Origin: an uncultured Sulfolobales archaeon
GTDB taxonomy: Archaea; Thermoproteota; Thermoprotei_A; Sulfolobales; Acidilobaceae
Length of the DNA stretch: 35,904 nt
NCBI GenBank assembly: GCA_937921695.1
Contig: CAKZTZ010000034.1
Span: 1-35,904 of the forward strand
Direction of reading: 5' to 3'
A program made the translations under genes and the position numbers. This document shows, one piece after another, positions 7,488 through 16,558 of this stretch; the first letter of the stretch is position 1, and each line of letters begins with the position of its first letter. The notes under the pieces are model-generated. The model saw only the letters and a list, made by a program, of their open reading frames with translations. It did not search any database and was not told the DNA's origin.

Positions 7488-7511
7488 GTTTAAGTTCCCA
7501 CATTCTCTTGG

Positions 7512-9734
7512 GTGCTAGGTTTGGGGGCTAGGGTTAAGGTAGTATCTGAGATTGAGAAGATAATGGGTAACATAGAGCAAGTCAGGAATATAGGGATAAT
7601 AGCGCACGTGGACCACGGGAAGACTACTACGAGTGATAGCCTTCTAGCGGCTGCAGGCATAATATCTGAGAGGATAGCTGGGGAGGCTCTAGTCCTCGAC
7701 TATTTAACTGTGGAGAAGCAGAGGGGTATTACTGTGAAGGCTGCTAACATAAGCCTGTACCACGAGTATGGGGGGAAGCCTTACATAGTCAACCTCATAG
7801 ACACCCCGGGTCATGTGGATTTCAGTGGGAGGGTTACTAGGAGTTTGAGGGTTCTAGACGGGGCTATAGTCGTAGTGGATTCTGTGGAAGGTGTTATGAC
7901 ACAGACTGAAACCGTTATAAGGCAAGCCCTGGAAGAGCGTGTGAGGCCTATCCTGTTCATAAACAAGGTTGACAGGCTTGTGAAAGAGCTTAAAATGACC
8001 CCTGAGAAGATGCAGGAGAGGTTTATAGAGATCATAAAGGAGGTTAACAATCTAATAGACAACTATGGTGAGCCCGAGTTCGCTAAGAAATGGAAGATAA
8101 ACCCTGCAGAAGGCACAGTAGCTTTCGGGAGCGCTAAAGACAGGTGGGGCGTCTCAGTCCCCCTCGTGAAGAAGAAAGGCGTAAGCCTCCAGGAAGTGAT
8201 AAAAGCCTATGAAACCATGGATAGGGATTTGATAGCCCAGCTAGCTAGGAAAATGCCCCTCCACGAGGCCCTCCTAGACATGGTTGTTAAGTTCGTGCCT
8301 AACCCCAGGGAGGCGCAGAAATATAGGATCCCGAAAGTGTGGAGGGGAGATATTAACAGTGACCTGGGTAGGGCGATGGTGAACGCAGACCCTAACGGCC
8401 CCCTAGCGTTCTTCATCAACGACGTTAGAGTGGAGAAAGGAGGCTTAGTTGCTACGGGTAGAGTGTTCTCCGGAACCCTAGAGCCCGGGGTTGAGGCTTA
8501 CGTGCTAGGGGCGGGGAAGCGTTCTAGAGTGCTCCAGGTAAGCCTATACATGGGCCCCTTCAGGGAGATAACTAAGATGGTTACAGCCGGCAACATAGGC
8601 GCCATAATGGGTGTGGAGGATGTGAGGGTCGGCGAGACCATTGTGAGTATCGACACTGTTTCCCAGGCAGCCCCCTTCGAGCAGCTCAGGTATGTAAGCG
8701 AGCCCGTAGTCACTATTGCTGTGGAGCCTTTGAAAGTCCAGGATCTGCCTAAAATGATAGATTCTTTGAGGAAACTTGTAATAGAAGACCCTAACCTCGT
8801 GCTTAAGATAAACGAGGAGACGGGAGAATACCTCCTCTCAGGTATGGGCCCCTTACACCTTGAGATAGCGTTAACGCTCCTCAAGGAGAAGTTCGACGTT
8901 GAAGTTAAGACAACGCAGCCCATAGTAGTCTACAGGGAGGCTGTGAGAGCCTCAAGCCAGGTTTTCGAGAGTAAGAGCCCCAACAAGCACAACAGGCTCT
9001 ACATAAGCGTTGAGCCTCTAAACGAGGAGACTATAGAGCTCCTAGCTAGGGGTGTAGTCACTGAAGGCCAGGACGTGAAAGAGAGGGCTGCTATACTGAG
9101 GGATAAAGCAGGCTGGGACTATGATGAGGCTAGGAGGATATGGGCTATAGACGAGAACCTCAACATATTTGTGGATAGGACAGCTGGCATACAGTACTTG
9201 AGGGAGGTTAAAGATACTATAATAGCAGGTTTCAGGCTAGCCTTAAGAGAAGGCCCGCTAGCGGCGGAGCCTGTGAGGGGGGTTAAAGTCGTGCTCCACG
9301 ATGCTGTAGTGCACGAAGACCCCGCCCATAGGGGGCCGGGCCAACTTTACCCAGCGACGAGGAACGCTATATGGGCTGGAATACTCACAGCTAAACCCAC
9401 CCTATTAGAGCCTATACAGAAGCTTGACGTTAGAGTCCCAATGGACTATATTAGTAACGTAGCGGGGGTTCTCACTAAGAAGAGGGGCAGGATACTGGAG
9501 GTTTTAAGTCACGGAATGGCTGCGAGAGTCATATCTGAAATCCCAATAGCTGAAAGTTTCGACCTAGCTAGCGAGATTAGAGGGGCCACGGCTGGTAAAG
9601 CCTTCTGGGGCATGGAGTTTAGTAGGTGGGCTCCAGTTCCTGATAATCTCCTAGATGAACTTATAAAAGCTATAAGGAAGAGGAAGGGGCTGCCGCCGTC
9701 TCCCCCCTCGATAAGCGACCTCCTAGGTCTGTGA
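7512..9734 (+). CDS. fusA: Translation elongation factor 2 (aEF-2)
   Basis: The product is a 740-aa GTPase that moves tRNAs and mRNA on the ribosome. The G domain shows [10 protein letters not shown] (P-loop), RGIT (switch I), DTPGHVDF and NKVD in order, followed by the domain II beta-barrel, domain III ([10 protein letters not shown]), and domains IV-V. HRGPGQ near the end of domain IV contains the His (about residue 606) expected to become diphthamide. The length matches crenarchaeal EF-2. GTG 7512 is supported by the box A 27 nt upstream; TTG 7521 would give a protein closer to the usual N-terminus. It appears monocistronic. Confidence 0.97.
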   Translation: MLGLGARVKVVSEIEKIMGNIEQVRNIGIIAHVDHGKTTTSDSLLAAAGIISERIAGEALVLDYLTVEKQRGITVKAANISLYHEYGGKPYIVNLIDTPGHVDFSGRVTRSLRVLDGAIVVVDSVEGVMTQTETVIRQALEERVRPILFINKVDRLVKELKMTPEKMQERFIEIIKEVNNLIDNYGEPEFAKKWKINPAEGTVAFGSAKDRWGVSVPLVKKKGVSLQEVIKAYETMDRDLIAQLARKMPLHEALLDMVVKFVPNPREAQKYRIPKVWRGDINSDLGRAMVNADPNGPLAFFINDVRVEKGGLVATGRVFSGTLEPGVEAYVLGAGKRSRVLQVSLYMGPFREITKMVTAGNIGAIMGVEDVRVGETIVSIDTVSQAAPFEQLRYVSEPVVTIAVEPLKVQDLPKMIDSLRKLVIEDPNLVLKINEETGEYLLSGMGPLHLEIALTLLKEKFDVEVKTTQPIVVYREAVRASSQVFESKSPNKHNRLYISVEPLNEETIELLARGVVTEGQDVKERAAILRDKAGWDYDEARRIWAIDENLNIFVDRTAGIQYLREVKDTIIAGFRLALREGPLAAEPVRGVKVVLHDAVVHEDPAHRGPGQLYPATRNAIWAGILTAKPTLLEPIQKLDVRVPMDYISNVAGVLTKKRGRILEVLSHGMAARVISEIPIAESFDLASEIRGATAGKAFWGMEFSRWAPVPDNLLDELIKAIRKRKGLPPSPPSISDLLGL

Positions 9735-9785
9735 GTAAAAACCTTCTTGACCGCAACTATATTTTAATTAAACGTTACATAATAA

Positions 9786-9791
9786 TTTATA
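9786..9791 (+). promoter_or_regulatory. Box A (TTTATA) of the complex I operon
   Basis: AATTTATAAGG sits about 41 nt before the nuoA TTG in a very A/T-rich stretch (9755-9815). This predicts a short leader of roughly 15 nt, with GGGG at 9818-9821 as a possible ribosome binding site. Confidence 0.45.
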
Positions 9792-9829
9792 AGGTTAAAT
9801 TCTCAACTTAAACTTTAGGGGTTAGAGTT

Positions 9830-10240
9830 TTGCTTTTGGAGACCCTGTATGAGGGTGTCGTGAGAACTATCCTCTCAATCATAGTATTACCTTTGCTAAT
9901 AACGATCCTAATGGTTGGACTCGTACTCTTTCTAGGCCTCATAACTCAAGGTAGGCCTGACGTTGAGGTTTTAGAGAAGTTCAAACTCCTCAGGTACGAG
10001 GCTGGAAACCCGGCTAAAGGGGAGGCTAGGAGGGTATTATCTATGCAGTATTTCGGCTACCTTGTAATGTTCCTGGCCTTGGAGCCTGCTGTTATTCTTA
10101 TAGCTGTGACTTTGATAGCTTCCCGTGAAGCTCTCCCCAGCCTCCTAGTTATATACTTGATCTTAATACTTGTGCTTTCCCCACTCCTAGTATATGGATT
10201 CAGAGAGTCTAGGAAAATGGATTCCTGGGTGTTTGATTAG
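9830..10240 (+). CDS. nuoA: NADH-quinone oxidoreductase-like subunit A
   Basis: A 136-aa membrane protein with three membrane segments, the small subunit of the membrane arm that lines the quinone cavity together with NuoH. The signature YEAGNPAKGEAR (about 56-67) corresponds to the family's YECGNPP..G.AR loop. The second segment has FLALE (81-85) where most homologues have F-D-V-E: Glu85 is kept and the usual Asp is Ala. It begins at TTG 9830 (an in-frame TTG at 9836 is also possible) and is the first of eleven tightly spaced genes. The divergence suggests an altered subunit, not a misassignment. Confidence 0.88.
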   Translation: MLLETLYEGVVRTILSIIVLPLLITILMVGLVLFLGLITQGRPDVEVLEKFKLLRYEAGNPAKGEARRVLSMQYFGYLVMFLALEPAVILIAVTLIASREALPSLLVIYLILILVLSPLLVYGFRESRKMDSWVFD

Positions 10241-10249
10241 AGGTGGTTT

Positions 10250-10846
10250 ATGGTGGCTGGAGAGCCCATAGATAAGGTCTACGTTGGTAACATTAACGTA
10301 TCCGCTAGGAGGGCCAGAGACCTCCTCCTAGGGAAACTTAAGCTTGGAGAAGTAGTAGACTGGGCCACCACGTTCAGCCTCTGGCCCGTGCACCTCCTTA
10401 CAAGCTGTTGTGGAGCGGAGTTCGCAGCTACTTGGAGCCCTAGGTTTGACGCGGAGCAATACGGGGCCCTCCCGTGGATTAGCCCTAGGCAGACTAACTT
10501 TATAATAATTGAGGGCACAATTACCCGTAAAATGGCCTGCGCCCTCAGAATAACCTATGAGCAGATGCCCCTACCCAAGTTCGTCATAGCTATGGGGGCT
10601 TGCGCCCTCGACGGGGGGCTGTTCTATAATAGTTATAACATTGTCAAGCCTTGGGAAGTAGTTCCCATAGATGTTTACATACCCGGGTGCCCCCCGCCCC
10701 CTGAGGGTTTAGCTAGGGCTATATTACAGATTAGAAAATCTATTAGGGAGAAGAAGCTGGCGAGCAAATGGCTCATAGAAGGGTGGAGGCCCGACAAGAA
10801 ATACGTCACCCCTAAAGATGACGTGTGTAAGTGGTGGAGGCCTTGA
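10250..10846 (+). CDS. nuoB: Complex I subunit B (cluster N2 protein)
   Basis: This 198-aa protein binds the terminal [4Fe-4S] cluster N2 in the peripheral arm. All four expected ligands are present: Cys53-Cys54 in LLTSCCGAEFAA, Cys118 in MGACALDGG and Cys147 in IPGCPPPPE. The core around RKMACALRITYEQMP is also typical. ATG 10250 follows nuoA by nine bases. Electron transfer to the acceptor site shared with NuoD should therefore be possible. The C-terminal extension after residue 165 is basic and aromatic (WRPDKK, CKWWRP). Confidence 0.95.
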   Translation: MVAGEPIDKVYVGNINVSARRARDLLLGKLKLGEVVDWATTFSLWPVHLLTSCCGAEFAATWSPRFDAEQYGALPWISPRQTNFIIIEGTITRKMACALRITYEQMPLPKFVIAMGACALDGGLFYNSYNIVKPWEVVPIDVYIPGCPPPPEGLARAILQIRKSIREKKLASKWLIEGWRPDKKYVTPKDDVCKWWRP

Positions 10847-11340
10847 GTCTTGAAAGCCTAGCTGAAGAGGTTAAGAAAGTCTTAGGGGGTTTCGCGAAGG
10901 AGGTAGCTTGGAGGAAGGGGTATCTGGAGGTTCTAGTGGAAACCGCTAATGTTGTTGAGGCTGCGGAGAAGCTTAAGAGCATAGGATTAGACCATGTTAA
11001 GAGCGTCACAGCCGTAGACTATCCTAAAGAGTCTAAGATCCGCGTGACATACCACGCGTCTAGCTATTCTAGGGAAGACTTAATGGGGGTTATAGTAGGG
11101 CTTTCTGTGGACCTACCTAGAGATAATCCTGAGATGCCGAGCCTCATCAGCGTCTGGGATGGCAGTGTAGAGTTCCAGGAGAGGGAGGTCTACGAGTTTT
11201 TCGGGGTGTCATTTAAGGGGCACCCAGACTTGAGACCCCTCCTCTTGATCCAGGAGCTTGCTGAGAAGAAGGTTTTAAGGAAGGATTTCATAGTTAAGGA
11301 GGAGAGTATTTATGAGGGGGTCCCCTTCAAGTATGACTAG
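10843..11340 (+). CDS. nuoC: Complex I subunit C (30-kDa subunit)
   Basis: A protein of about 165 aa, a structural peripheral-arm subunit that packs on NuoD. The family signature near the C-terminus is clear: EFQEREVYEFFGVSFKGHPDLRPLLL, where EREV.E.FG..F.GHPDLR is the conserved core. TTG 10843 overlaps the nuoB stop as TTGA, with GGTGG/GGAGG just upstream, a pattern repeated elsewhere here; GTG 10831 would add four residues. It is a separate gene, not fused to nuoD as in some bacteria. Confidence 0.92.
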   Translation: MSLESLAEEVKKVLGGFAKEVAWRKGYLEVLVETANVVEAAEKLKSIGLDHVKSVTAVDYPKESKIRVTYHASSYSREDLMGVIVGLSVDLPRDNPEMPSLISVWDGSVEFQEREVYEFFGVSFKGHPDLRPLLLIQELAEKKVLRKDFIVKEESIYEGVPFKYD

Positions 11341-12565
11341 TGGAGGGCTTGAAGCGGGGGCTCAAAGGATCCCAGGGGTTACTGTTAAGAAGATAGAGAA
11401 GGAGGTTTACGAGATTTTCATTGGCCCCCAGCACCCAGGCTCGGGCCATATGAGGATTATTGTGAGGCTTGACGGCGACATAATAGTTGAGGCCGACCCT
11501 GATATAGGCTATGTTCACAGGACTATGGAGAAGCTTAGTGAGGTTAGAGAATGGCTTAAGCCCATACCACTCCTAGAGAGGATGACTATAATAGATGCTT
11601 GCAACGTGACGCTACCCTATGTTAACGCCCTGGAGAAGCTAATGGATAAAACCCCCTCAACAAGAGCAAGCTATCTCAGAGTTTTACTTTGCGAGATAAA
11701 CAGGGTGGCATCCCACCTTTACGGAATGGGGATTTTCGGGGTTTTCATAGGGCACTCGACAATGTATATGTGGGCTTTCGGTGACAGGGAGGTTTTCGTC
11801 GAGCTTGCTGAGGTTTTAACAGGAGCTAGGCTAACACACACATACCCCATACCTGGGGGTGTTAGGAGGGATATGCCCCAAGATCTCCCAGAAATGGCTA
11901 GGAGGACTGTTAGATATATGAGGGGAAGACTTGAAGAATACCGTAAAATATTCGTGGATAACCCTGTAATAGTTAAGAGGCTTGCAGGGGTGGGAGTCAT
12001 ATCTAAGAGTAGGGCTATAGAACTAGGCGTAGTAGGCCCTAATCTAAGAGCTAGCGGGGTCAAATACGATGTGAGAATAGCTGAGCCCTACGAGGTTTAC
12101 GGAGAGCTAGACTTTGAAATCCCAGTGTTCGAGGAGGGGGATGCTCTGGCGAGGACTTGGGTTAGAGTTGAGGAGATAAAGCAGAGCCTCAACATAATAG
12201 AGCAGGCTGTAAACTGGCTTGAGACACATAAAGGTGAGCCTGTAATAGCTAAGGAAGACTTCGACAAACTACCTAAACTCCACAAGGAAGTCTACGAGAA
12301 AGAAGGTAGAGTGAAGCTAGTCCCAGCCCACGCCACTATGAAAATACCCGCCGGCAAAGCTGTAGCTAGGGGTGAAATGGGTAGGGGTGAAATATTCTAC
12401 TATGTTGAGAGTGATGGTGGAACAACACCTTATAGGGTTAGAGTTGTAACCCCCTCGGCCCGCAACGCTATAGTGTTCAAGCATATAGTTCCAGGCCACA
12501 CTCTCATGGACCTCCCAGCTATCTACGGTAGCATAGACTATTTCCCCCCTGAATCTGACAGGTGA
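11312..12565 (+). CDS. nuoD: Complex I subunit D (49-kDa subunit, hydrogenase-like fold)
   Basis: A 417-aa protein homologous to the large subunit of group 4 [NiFe] hydrogenases, forming the acceptor site next to cluster N2. Recognisable parts are FIGPQHPGSGHMR, IGYVHRTMEKL, RVASHLYGMG, RASGVKYDVR, ESDGGTTPYRVRV and the terminal GSIDYFPPESDR. Both hydrogenase cysteine pairs are absent: the CGIC position reads TIID (92-95) and the C-terminal CxxC region reads YFPPES, so it is not a hydrogenase. The Tyr that contacts quinone headgroups in typical complex I aligns with Ile93. ATG 11312 has a strong AAGGAGG; ATG 11333 is the alternative. Confidence 0.94.
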   Translation: MRGSPSSMTSGGLEAGAQRIPGVTVKKIEKEVYEIFIGPQHPGSGHMRIIVRLDGDIIVEADPDIGYVHRTMEKLSEVREWLKPIPLLERMTIIDACNVTLPYVNALEKLMDKTPSTRASYLRVLLCEINRVASHLYGMGIFGVFIGHSTMYMWAFGDREVFVELAEVLTGARLTHTYPIPGGVRRDMPQDLPEMARRTVRYMRGRLEEYRKIFVDNPVIVKRLAGVGVISKSRAIELGVVGPNLRASGVKYDVRIAEPYEVYGELDFEIPVFEEGDALARTWVRVEEIKQSLNIIEQAVNWLETHKGEPVIAKEDFDKLPKLHKEVYEKEGRVKLVPAHATMKIPAGKAVARGEMGRGEIFYYVESDGGTTPYRVRVVTPSARNAIVFKHIVPGHTLMDLPAIYGSIDYFPPESDR

Positions 12566-12571
12566 TGGGGT

Positions 12572-13600
12572 TTGGTTTTAGACCTCATATTATATATTAT
12601 AGCCTATCCCCCCCTATGGCAAGTATTAATATTGGGCTTCGCGGGCTCACTAGCTATAGCCATGGTAGCAATATGGTTTGAGAGGAAGGCGGCGGCGAGA
12701 GTGCAGAGGCGTATAGGGCCCTACTGGGCTAGCCCGGCCCTCGGCGGCTTCCTTAACATAATAGCTGACATGGTTAGATATGTTCTCCAGCAACTCATAA
12801 TACCTGGGACTGTGGATAGACTCGTATTCTACTTCGCCCCAATAGCTGCTTTCACTATATCCATATTACCTGTAATATTCATACCTTTGAGCCCCAAGCC
12901 CGAGTTCTGGCCCGTGGCCACTATGGATTACAGTCTCCTAATAGCTCTCGCCCTATCAACACTCCCACCGCTCCTGGTAATAGCTGCCGGCTGGTCTAGC
13001 AATAACAAGTTCGCAGTTATAGGTAGCATGAGGGAGTCATATGTTATAACAGCTTACGAGCTAGTCGCAGTCGTATCTATACTCTCAGCCTCCGCTTCCC
13101 TCCTAACTTTCAACCTAGTATATATAGTTGAGGCTCAGCAGCCTTTCAAGTGGCTTGCAATATTGAACCCTATAGCTTTCCTAGCAGCTATCCTGGCGGT
13201 CCTAATGTCCACTTCAGCTTTCCCCTTCGAAATCCCAGAGTCAGAGCATGAGGTTGTAGCCGGGCCTTTCACAGAGTATAGTGGTGCGCTCTACGCTTTC
13301 AACATGGGCGGGGCTTATGTTAGGAGGTTCGTCTACGCGCTCCTCATAGCATTAGTGTTCCTTGGAGGCTGGGCTCCATACGTGCCGGGACCCGGTCCTA
13401 TAACGGGGTATATAATCCCGAGCCTCATAGTAGTCTTTAAGGCCGTAATAGTTGTTCTCTTCATAAGCTTCCTTAGAGCTGTATATGGGAGATATAGGCT
13501 AGACCAAGCTTTAGGGGCTGCGTGGAGGCTGGCTATACCACTAGCTATAATAGGGTTCGGCTGGTCGCTATTTTTAGCATATATAGGTGTATTTCATTGA
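12572..13600 (+). CDS. nuoH: Complex I membrane subunit H
   Basis: A 342-aa protein with about eight membrane segments, linking the peripheral arm to the membrane arm and forming much of the quinone chamber. Typical pieces are FERKAAARVQRRIGP (36-50), AGWSSNNKFAVIGSMR, NLVYIVEAQ and PESEHEVVAGPFTEYSG (222-238). Several residues nearly invariant in the family are changed: the L-K-E segment after the first loop is LQQ (72-74), the A-E-x-N-R-x-PFD motif reads MSTSAFPFE (212-220), and F-L-A-E-Y becomes MGGAY with Ala248 at the Glu position. It starts at TTG 12572, six bases after nuoD. Confidence 0.93.
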   Translation: MVLDLILYIIAYPPLWQVLILGFAGSLAIAMVAIWFERKAAARVQRRIGPYWASPALGGFLNIIADMVRYVLQQLIIPGTVDRLVFYFAPIAAFTISILPVIFIPLSPKPEFWPVATMDYSLLIALALSTLPPLLVIAAGWSSNNKFAVIGSMRESYVITAYELVAVVSILSASASLLTFNLVYIVEAQQPFKWLAILNPIAFLAAILAVLMSTSAFPFEIPESEHEVVAGPFTEYSGALYAFNMGGAYVRRFVYALLIALVFLGGWAPYVPGPGPITGYIIPSLIVVFKAVIVVLFISFLRAVYGRYRLDQALGAAWRLAIPLAIIGFGWSLFLAYIGVFH

Positions 13601-13654
13601 TAAATATAAGTTATAGGTTTAAATTAAAGATTAGGTGGAAGCTTAACATTTAAG

Positions 13655-14203
13655 GTGTCCATGATGCCGCCTAAGGTATCCCTAAAGAAGCTCGCCCGGA
13701 AAGGGGGCCTATTCGATGGAGTAAAATCTAACATACACGCTCTAGCCATAGGGGTTAAATACCTAGTAGACCCTCAAAGGTCAACACTATTATACCCCAA
13801 AGAATACATAGAGCATAGGCCCGGCTATAGGGGGTTCATAGTCTTCGTTAAAGAAAAGTGTATAAGCTGCGCAGCATGCTCCAGAATATGTCCTTCAGCA
13901 GCGATGAAAATGGTTAGAGTCACAGAAATAGACCCGAAACACCCGGATAAGCCTAGGCAGAAGCAGTACCCAGTTATAAACTATCAGAGATGCATATTCT
14001 GCGGCTTCTGCGTTGACGTGTGCCCGACAGAGGCTCTATACCATGTCCCCTTCCATGACATCGTCTACGAGAACTTAGCGGACATGTTCATGACCCTTGA
14101 ACAGTTCCAGGTTGAGCCTCAAAGGCCCGCTGTCAGTGAAGGGTTGCCTGTGGTTTACGAAGTGGACGAGGGGAAAGGGTTAGTTAAGAGGAGGAGGGGT
14201 TAG
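13655..14203 (+). CDS. nuoI: Complex I subunit I (two [4Fe-4S] ferredoxin-like)
   Basis: A 182-aa peripheral-arm protein that passes electrons to NuoB. It has two complete CxxCxxCxxxCP motifs, Cys69/72/75/79 (CISCAACSRICP) and Cys113/116/119/123 (CIFCGFCVDVCP), for clusters N6a and N6b. It starts at GTG 13655 after an unusually long 54-bp gap within the operon. That gap contains A/T-rich TTTAAATTAAA, which might be a secondary promoter. The N-terminal 50 residues are basic and probably contact NuoH. Confidence 0.95.
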   Translation: MSMMPPKVSLKKLARKGGLFDGVKSNIHALAIGVKYLVDPQRSTLLYPKEYIEHRPGYRGFIVFVKEKCISCAACSRICPSAAMKMVRVTEIDPKHPDKPRQKQYPVINYQRCIFCGFCVDVCPTEALYHVPFHDIVYENLADMFMTLEQFQVEPQRPAVSEGLPVVYEVDEGKGLVKRRRG

Positions 14204-14205
14204 GG

Positions 14206-14691
14206 ATGGTGTGGGAACCTGTTGAAACTATATTGGCGGCTCTACTGTCTATTTCCCTAGTTCTCGTGGCTTTACTAGTGGTAACTGTTAAAGACCTTGT
14301 TTACGCTAGTCTCCTCCTAGCTGTGTTAGGGGCTTTAACGGCTTCTTTCGTGGCCCTCCTAGGCTACTATCTTGTAGCGGCTTTCATAATCATAGTTTAC
14401 GTGGGGGCGGCCGTAATGTTTATAATAATAACTGTGTCAATGCTTGGGGGTGGGGGTTTAGAGTCTCGGGATCACTTGAAGGGCGCTGTAGTGGCGTCTT
14501 TATCTTTGGTAGTTTTGTTGGCTGTGTTTTTATCCTATTTTAGGGTTCCTGAAGTTGGGCTTCCTCTTTACGTGGATGTGGCTGGCTTAATTGATAGGGT
14601 TGTGGTTGAATATATTCCAGTCATAGCTATAATCTTAGTAGCGTTAGCTGCTACGATAATTGAGGCTATAGCTGTTGCTAGGAGGGGTTGA
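14206..14691 (+). CDS. nuoJ: Complex I membrane subunit J
   Basis: A 161-aa protein with five membrane segments. The third segment region reads IIIVYVGAAVMFIIITVSML, matching the conserved VVYxGAxxVLxxF helix of NuoJ, whose pi-bulge takes part in coupling. It starts at ATG 14206, two bases after nuoI, and nuoK follows three bases later. Its composition turns G/T-rich compared with nuoI. Confidence 0.9.
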   Translation: MVWEPVETILAALLSISLVLVALLVVTVKDLVYASLLLAVLGALTASFVALLGYYLVAAFIIIVYVGAAVMFIIITVSMLGGGGLESRDHLKGAVVASLSLVVLLAVFLSYFRVPEVGLPLYVDVAGLIDRVVVEYIPVIAIILVALAATIIEAIAVARRG

Positions 14692-14694
14692 GCG

Positions 14695-14997
14695 TTGAGC
14701 TTCACACTATTACTTGTCATAGTAACTGCTGTAGTGGTTGCTAGTGTCGGTGTTTATGGTTTAACTTCTTCGAGGAACTTTGTGAGGCAGCTATTATCTC
14801 TAGAAGTTATATTTAACGCTATAATACTCTTGATAGCGGTAATGCTAGCTTCCGGCCCTGCAGTGGCTACATTCCTCCTCGTGGTCCTTGTTTTAATTGT
14901 TTCTGGAGAGGTGGTTGTGATAATGGCCTTAGTCATATCCGCGTACAGGTCTGGGAAGAGTTTAGAGTCAGAGATCCTAGGAGAGGAGGGTGTGTGA
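14695..14997 (+). CDS. nuoK: Complex I membrane subunit K
   Basis: A 100-aa, three-segment membrane protein. Both key glutamates of the family are present: one in LLSLEVIFNAIILL (about residue 37) and one in LIVSGEVVVIMALVISAYR (about residue 72). These lie on the proton path between NuoH and the antiporter-like subunits. TTG 14695 is preceded by AGGAGGGG at a good distance. The length and topology are normal for NuoK. Confidence 0.92.
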   Translation: MSFTLLLVIVTAVVVASVGVYGLTSSRNFVRQLLSLEVIFNAIILLIAVMLASGPAVATFLLVVLVLIVSGEVVVIMALVISAYRSGKSLESEILGEEGV

Positions 14998-14998
14998 G

Positions 14999-16558
14999 TT
15001 GAGCGTCCTGGAAGCCCCATTACTCTGGTTTACCATTGTAGCTCCAACATTCATAGCTATACTGTTCCAAGCTACAGTCTTGGGAAGCCTAGGCCCCAGG
15101 GTTTTAGCTTATGTTTCCTCAGCAATACTAGCTATACCACTATTCCTCCTAGCCTATAAATGGCTTTGGGGCTACAATGTGCTCGTAGACCCTCTAAAAC
15201 TAGACCTATCCAGGTACAATGTAGGTGTTATAGCTTTAGTTGTAGACGGGTTTTCAGCCCCCCTAGTGGTGGGGGTCTCCCTAGTGACTTCCCTTGTAGC
15301 AATATACAGTCTCAAGTACATGGAGCATAGGATCTGGGAGCTCGAGCATGGGGGTTTGAAAGTTCCAGGGATATACGCGTACTACATACTTTACAACGCT
15401 TTCTCCTCCTCAATGCTGGGGATGCTTTATTCTACGAACCTAATATCGTTCTTCGTGTTCCTAGAACTCTCACTTATAACATCCTTCCTCCTAATAGCCT
15501 ATTACGGGTATGGGGAAAGGCTCAGAATAGCCCTCATGTACTTCGTCTGGACACATATTGGGGGGGCGTTATTCCTCGCCGGAATACTGTTCTATGGAGT
15601 TAACGCTGGGACTTTCGACATTCTCACAGTTAAAGAGTGGGCTTTAGAGTATAACAAGGTCTACGCCGGGGTTAAAGTTGAAGGCTTAGCCTTGATAGCC
15701 CCCCTGCTCATAATCTTAGGGCTCCTAGTTAAAATGGCTGTATTCGGCGTTCACATGTGGCTTCCCTATGCTCACGCTGAAGCCCCCACTCCAGTCTCAG
15801 CCCTATTATCGCCCAACCTCATAGGTATAGCTGGCTATGCTCTAGCCAGGTTTGGCCTCACTTTATTCCCAGGATTCATGGAGTCCGCTAAACACTACTT
15901 AGTTTTAATCGCCTTCATAACTATAATATATGGGGGGCTCGTAGCCCTCAGGCAGGATGATTTCAAGAGGTTCCTAGCATATTCGAGTATAAGCCAGATG
16001 GGCTACATACTCCTAGGAGTTTCAACTCTAACAACTTTCGGGGTAGCTGGGGCCATGCTACATTATTTAAGCCACGCTGTAGGGAAAGCAGTCCTCTTCA
16101 TGATAGCCGGGGTTTTCATAGCTGAGATTAGCGGGCTCAGGAGTATAAGCGCTATGGGGGGCCTCGCCAGACTATACCCTACTACGGCGGCTATGGCTTT
16201 AATAGGCTTCATGCACCTAGTAGGTATGCCCCCGGCTTTCGGCATGTGGAGTGAGATGCTAATACTTTTGGGGCTATCTGAAGCTTACTATCCAGGATCC
16301 CTCTATGATATCTTATTAATAGCTGTTGCTGTCATAGCTTCTTTCATAGTAACGGCTTTCTACTCTTTCATAGCTATGAGGAGAATATTCTTCGGGAGGC
16401 CCAAGAGGGGATCCCCCTTAGAGGTTATGGATGAGTTTAAGGTTTCCATATTAATCATAGCCCTAGCTGGCATAATACTCTTCCTAGTAGTAGGCCTCAT
16501 GATACCCCAGCTTAGAGATTCAAGTTTAGAACTCCTAGCACTTGGAGGGTTGAGGTGA
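14999..16558 (+). CDS. nuoM: Complex I antiporter-like subunit M
   Basis: A protein of about 519 aa with some 14 membrane segments, one of three Mrp-antiporter-like proton pumps. The segment 5 Glu is in FFVFLELSLI and the segment 7 Lys in LLVKMAVFGVHMWLPYAHAEAPTPVSA, the hallmark of the family. Other markers are QDDFKRFLAYSSISQMGY and HAVGKAVLFMIAG. The order M-L-N differs from the common bacterial L-M-N, but HMWLPYAHAEAPTPVSALLSP is of NuoM type. GAGGAGGG (14983-14990) lies 8 nt before TTG 14999; GTG 14990 would overlap it. Confidence 0.9.
   Translation: MSVLEAPLLWFTIVAPTFIAILFQATVLGSLGPRVLAYVSSAILAIPLFLLAYKWLWGYNVLVDPLKLDLSRYNVGVIALVVDGFSAPLVVGVSLVTSLVAIYSLKYMEHRIWELEHGGLKVPGIYAYYILYNAFSSSMLGMLYSTNLISFFVFLELSLITSFLLIAYYGYGERLRIALMYFVWTHIGGALFLAGILFYGVNAGTFDILTVKEWALEYNKVYAGVKVEGLALIAPLLIILGLLVKMAVFGVHMWLPYAHAEAPTPVSALLSPNLIGIAGYALARFGLTLFPGFMESAKHYLVLIAFITIIYGGLVALRQDDFKRFLAYSSISQMGYILLGVSTLTTFGVAGAMLHYLSHAVGKAVLFMIAGVFIAEISGLRSISAMGGLARLYPTTAAMALIGFMHLVGMPPAFGMWSEMLILLGLSEAYYPGSLYDILLIAVAVIASFIVTAFYSFIAMRRIFFGRPKRGSPLEVMDEFKVSILIIALAGIILFLVVGLMIPQLRDSSLELLALGGLR

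Noticed and set aside
11312-12565. [NiFe]-hydrogenase large subunit instead of NuoD
   Set aside because: Both cysteine pairs that bind the NiFe centre are absent (TIID and YFPPES), and nuoA, J and K are present, so the complex I type fits.
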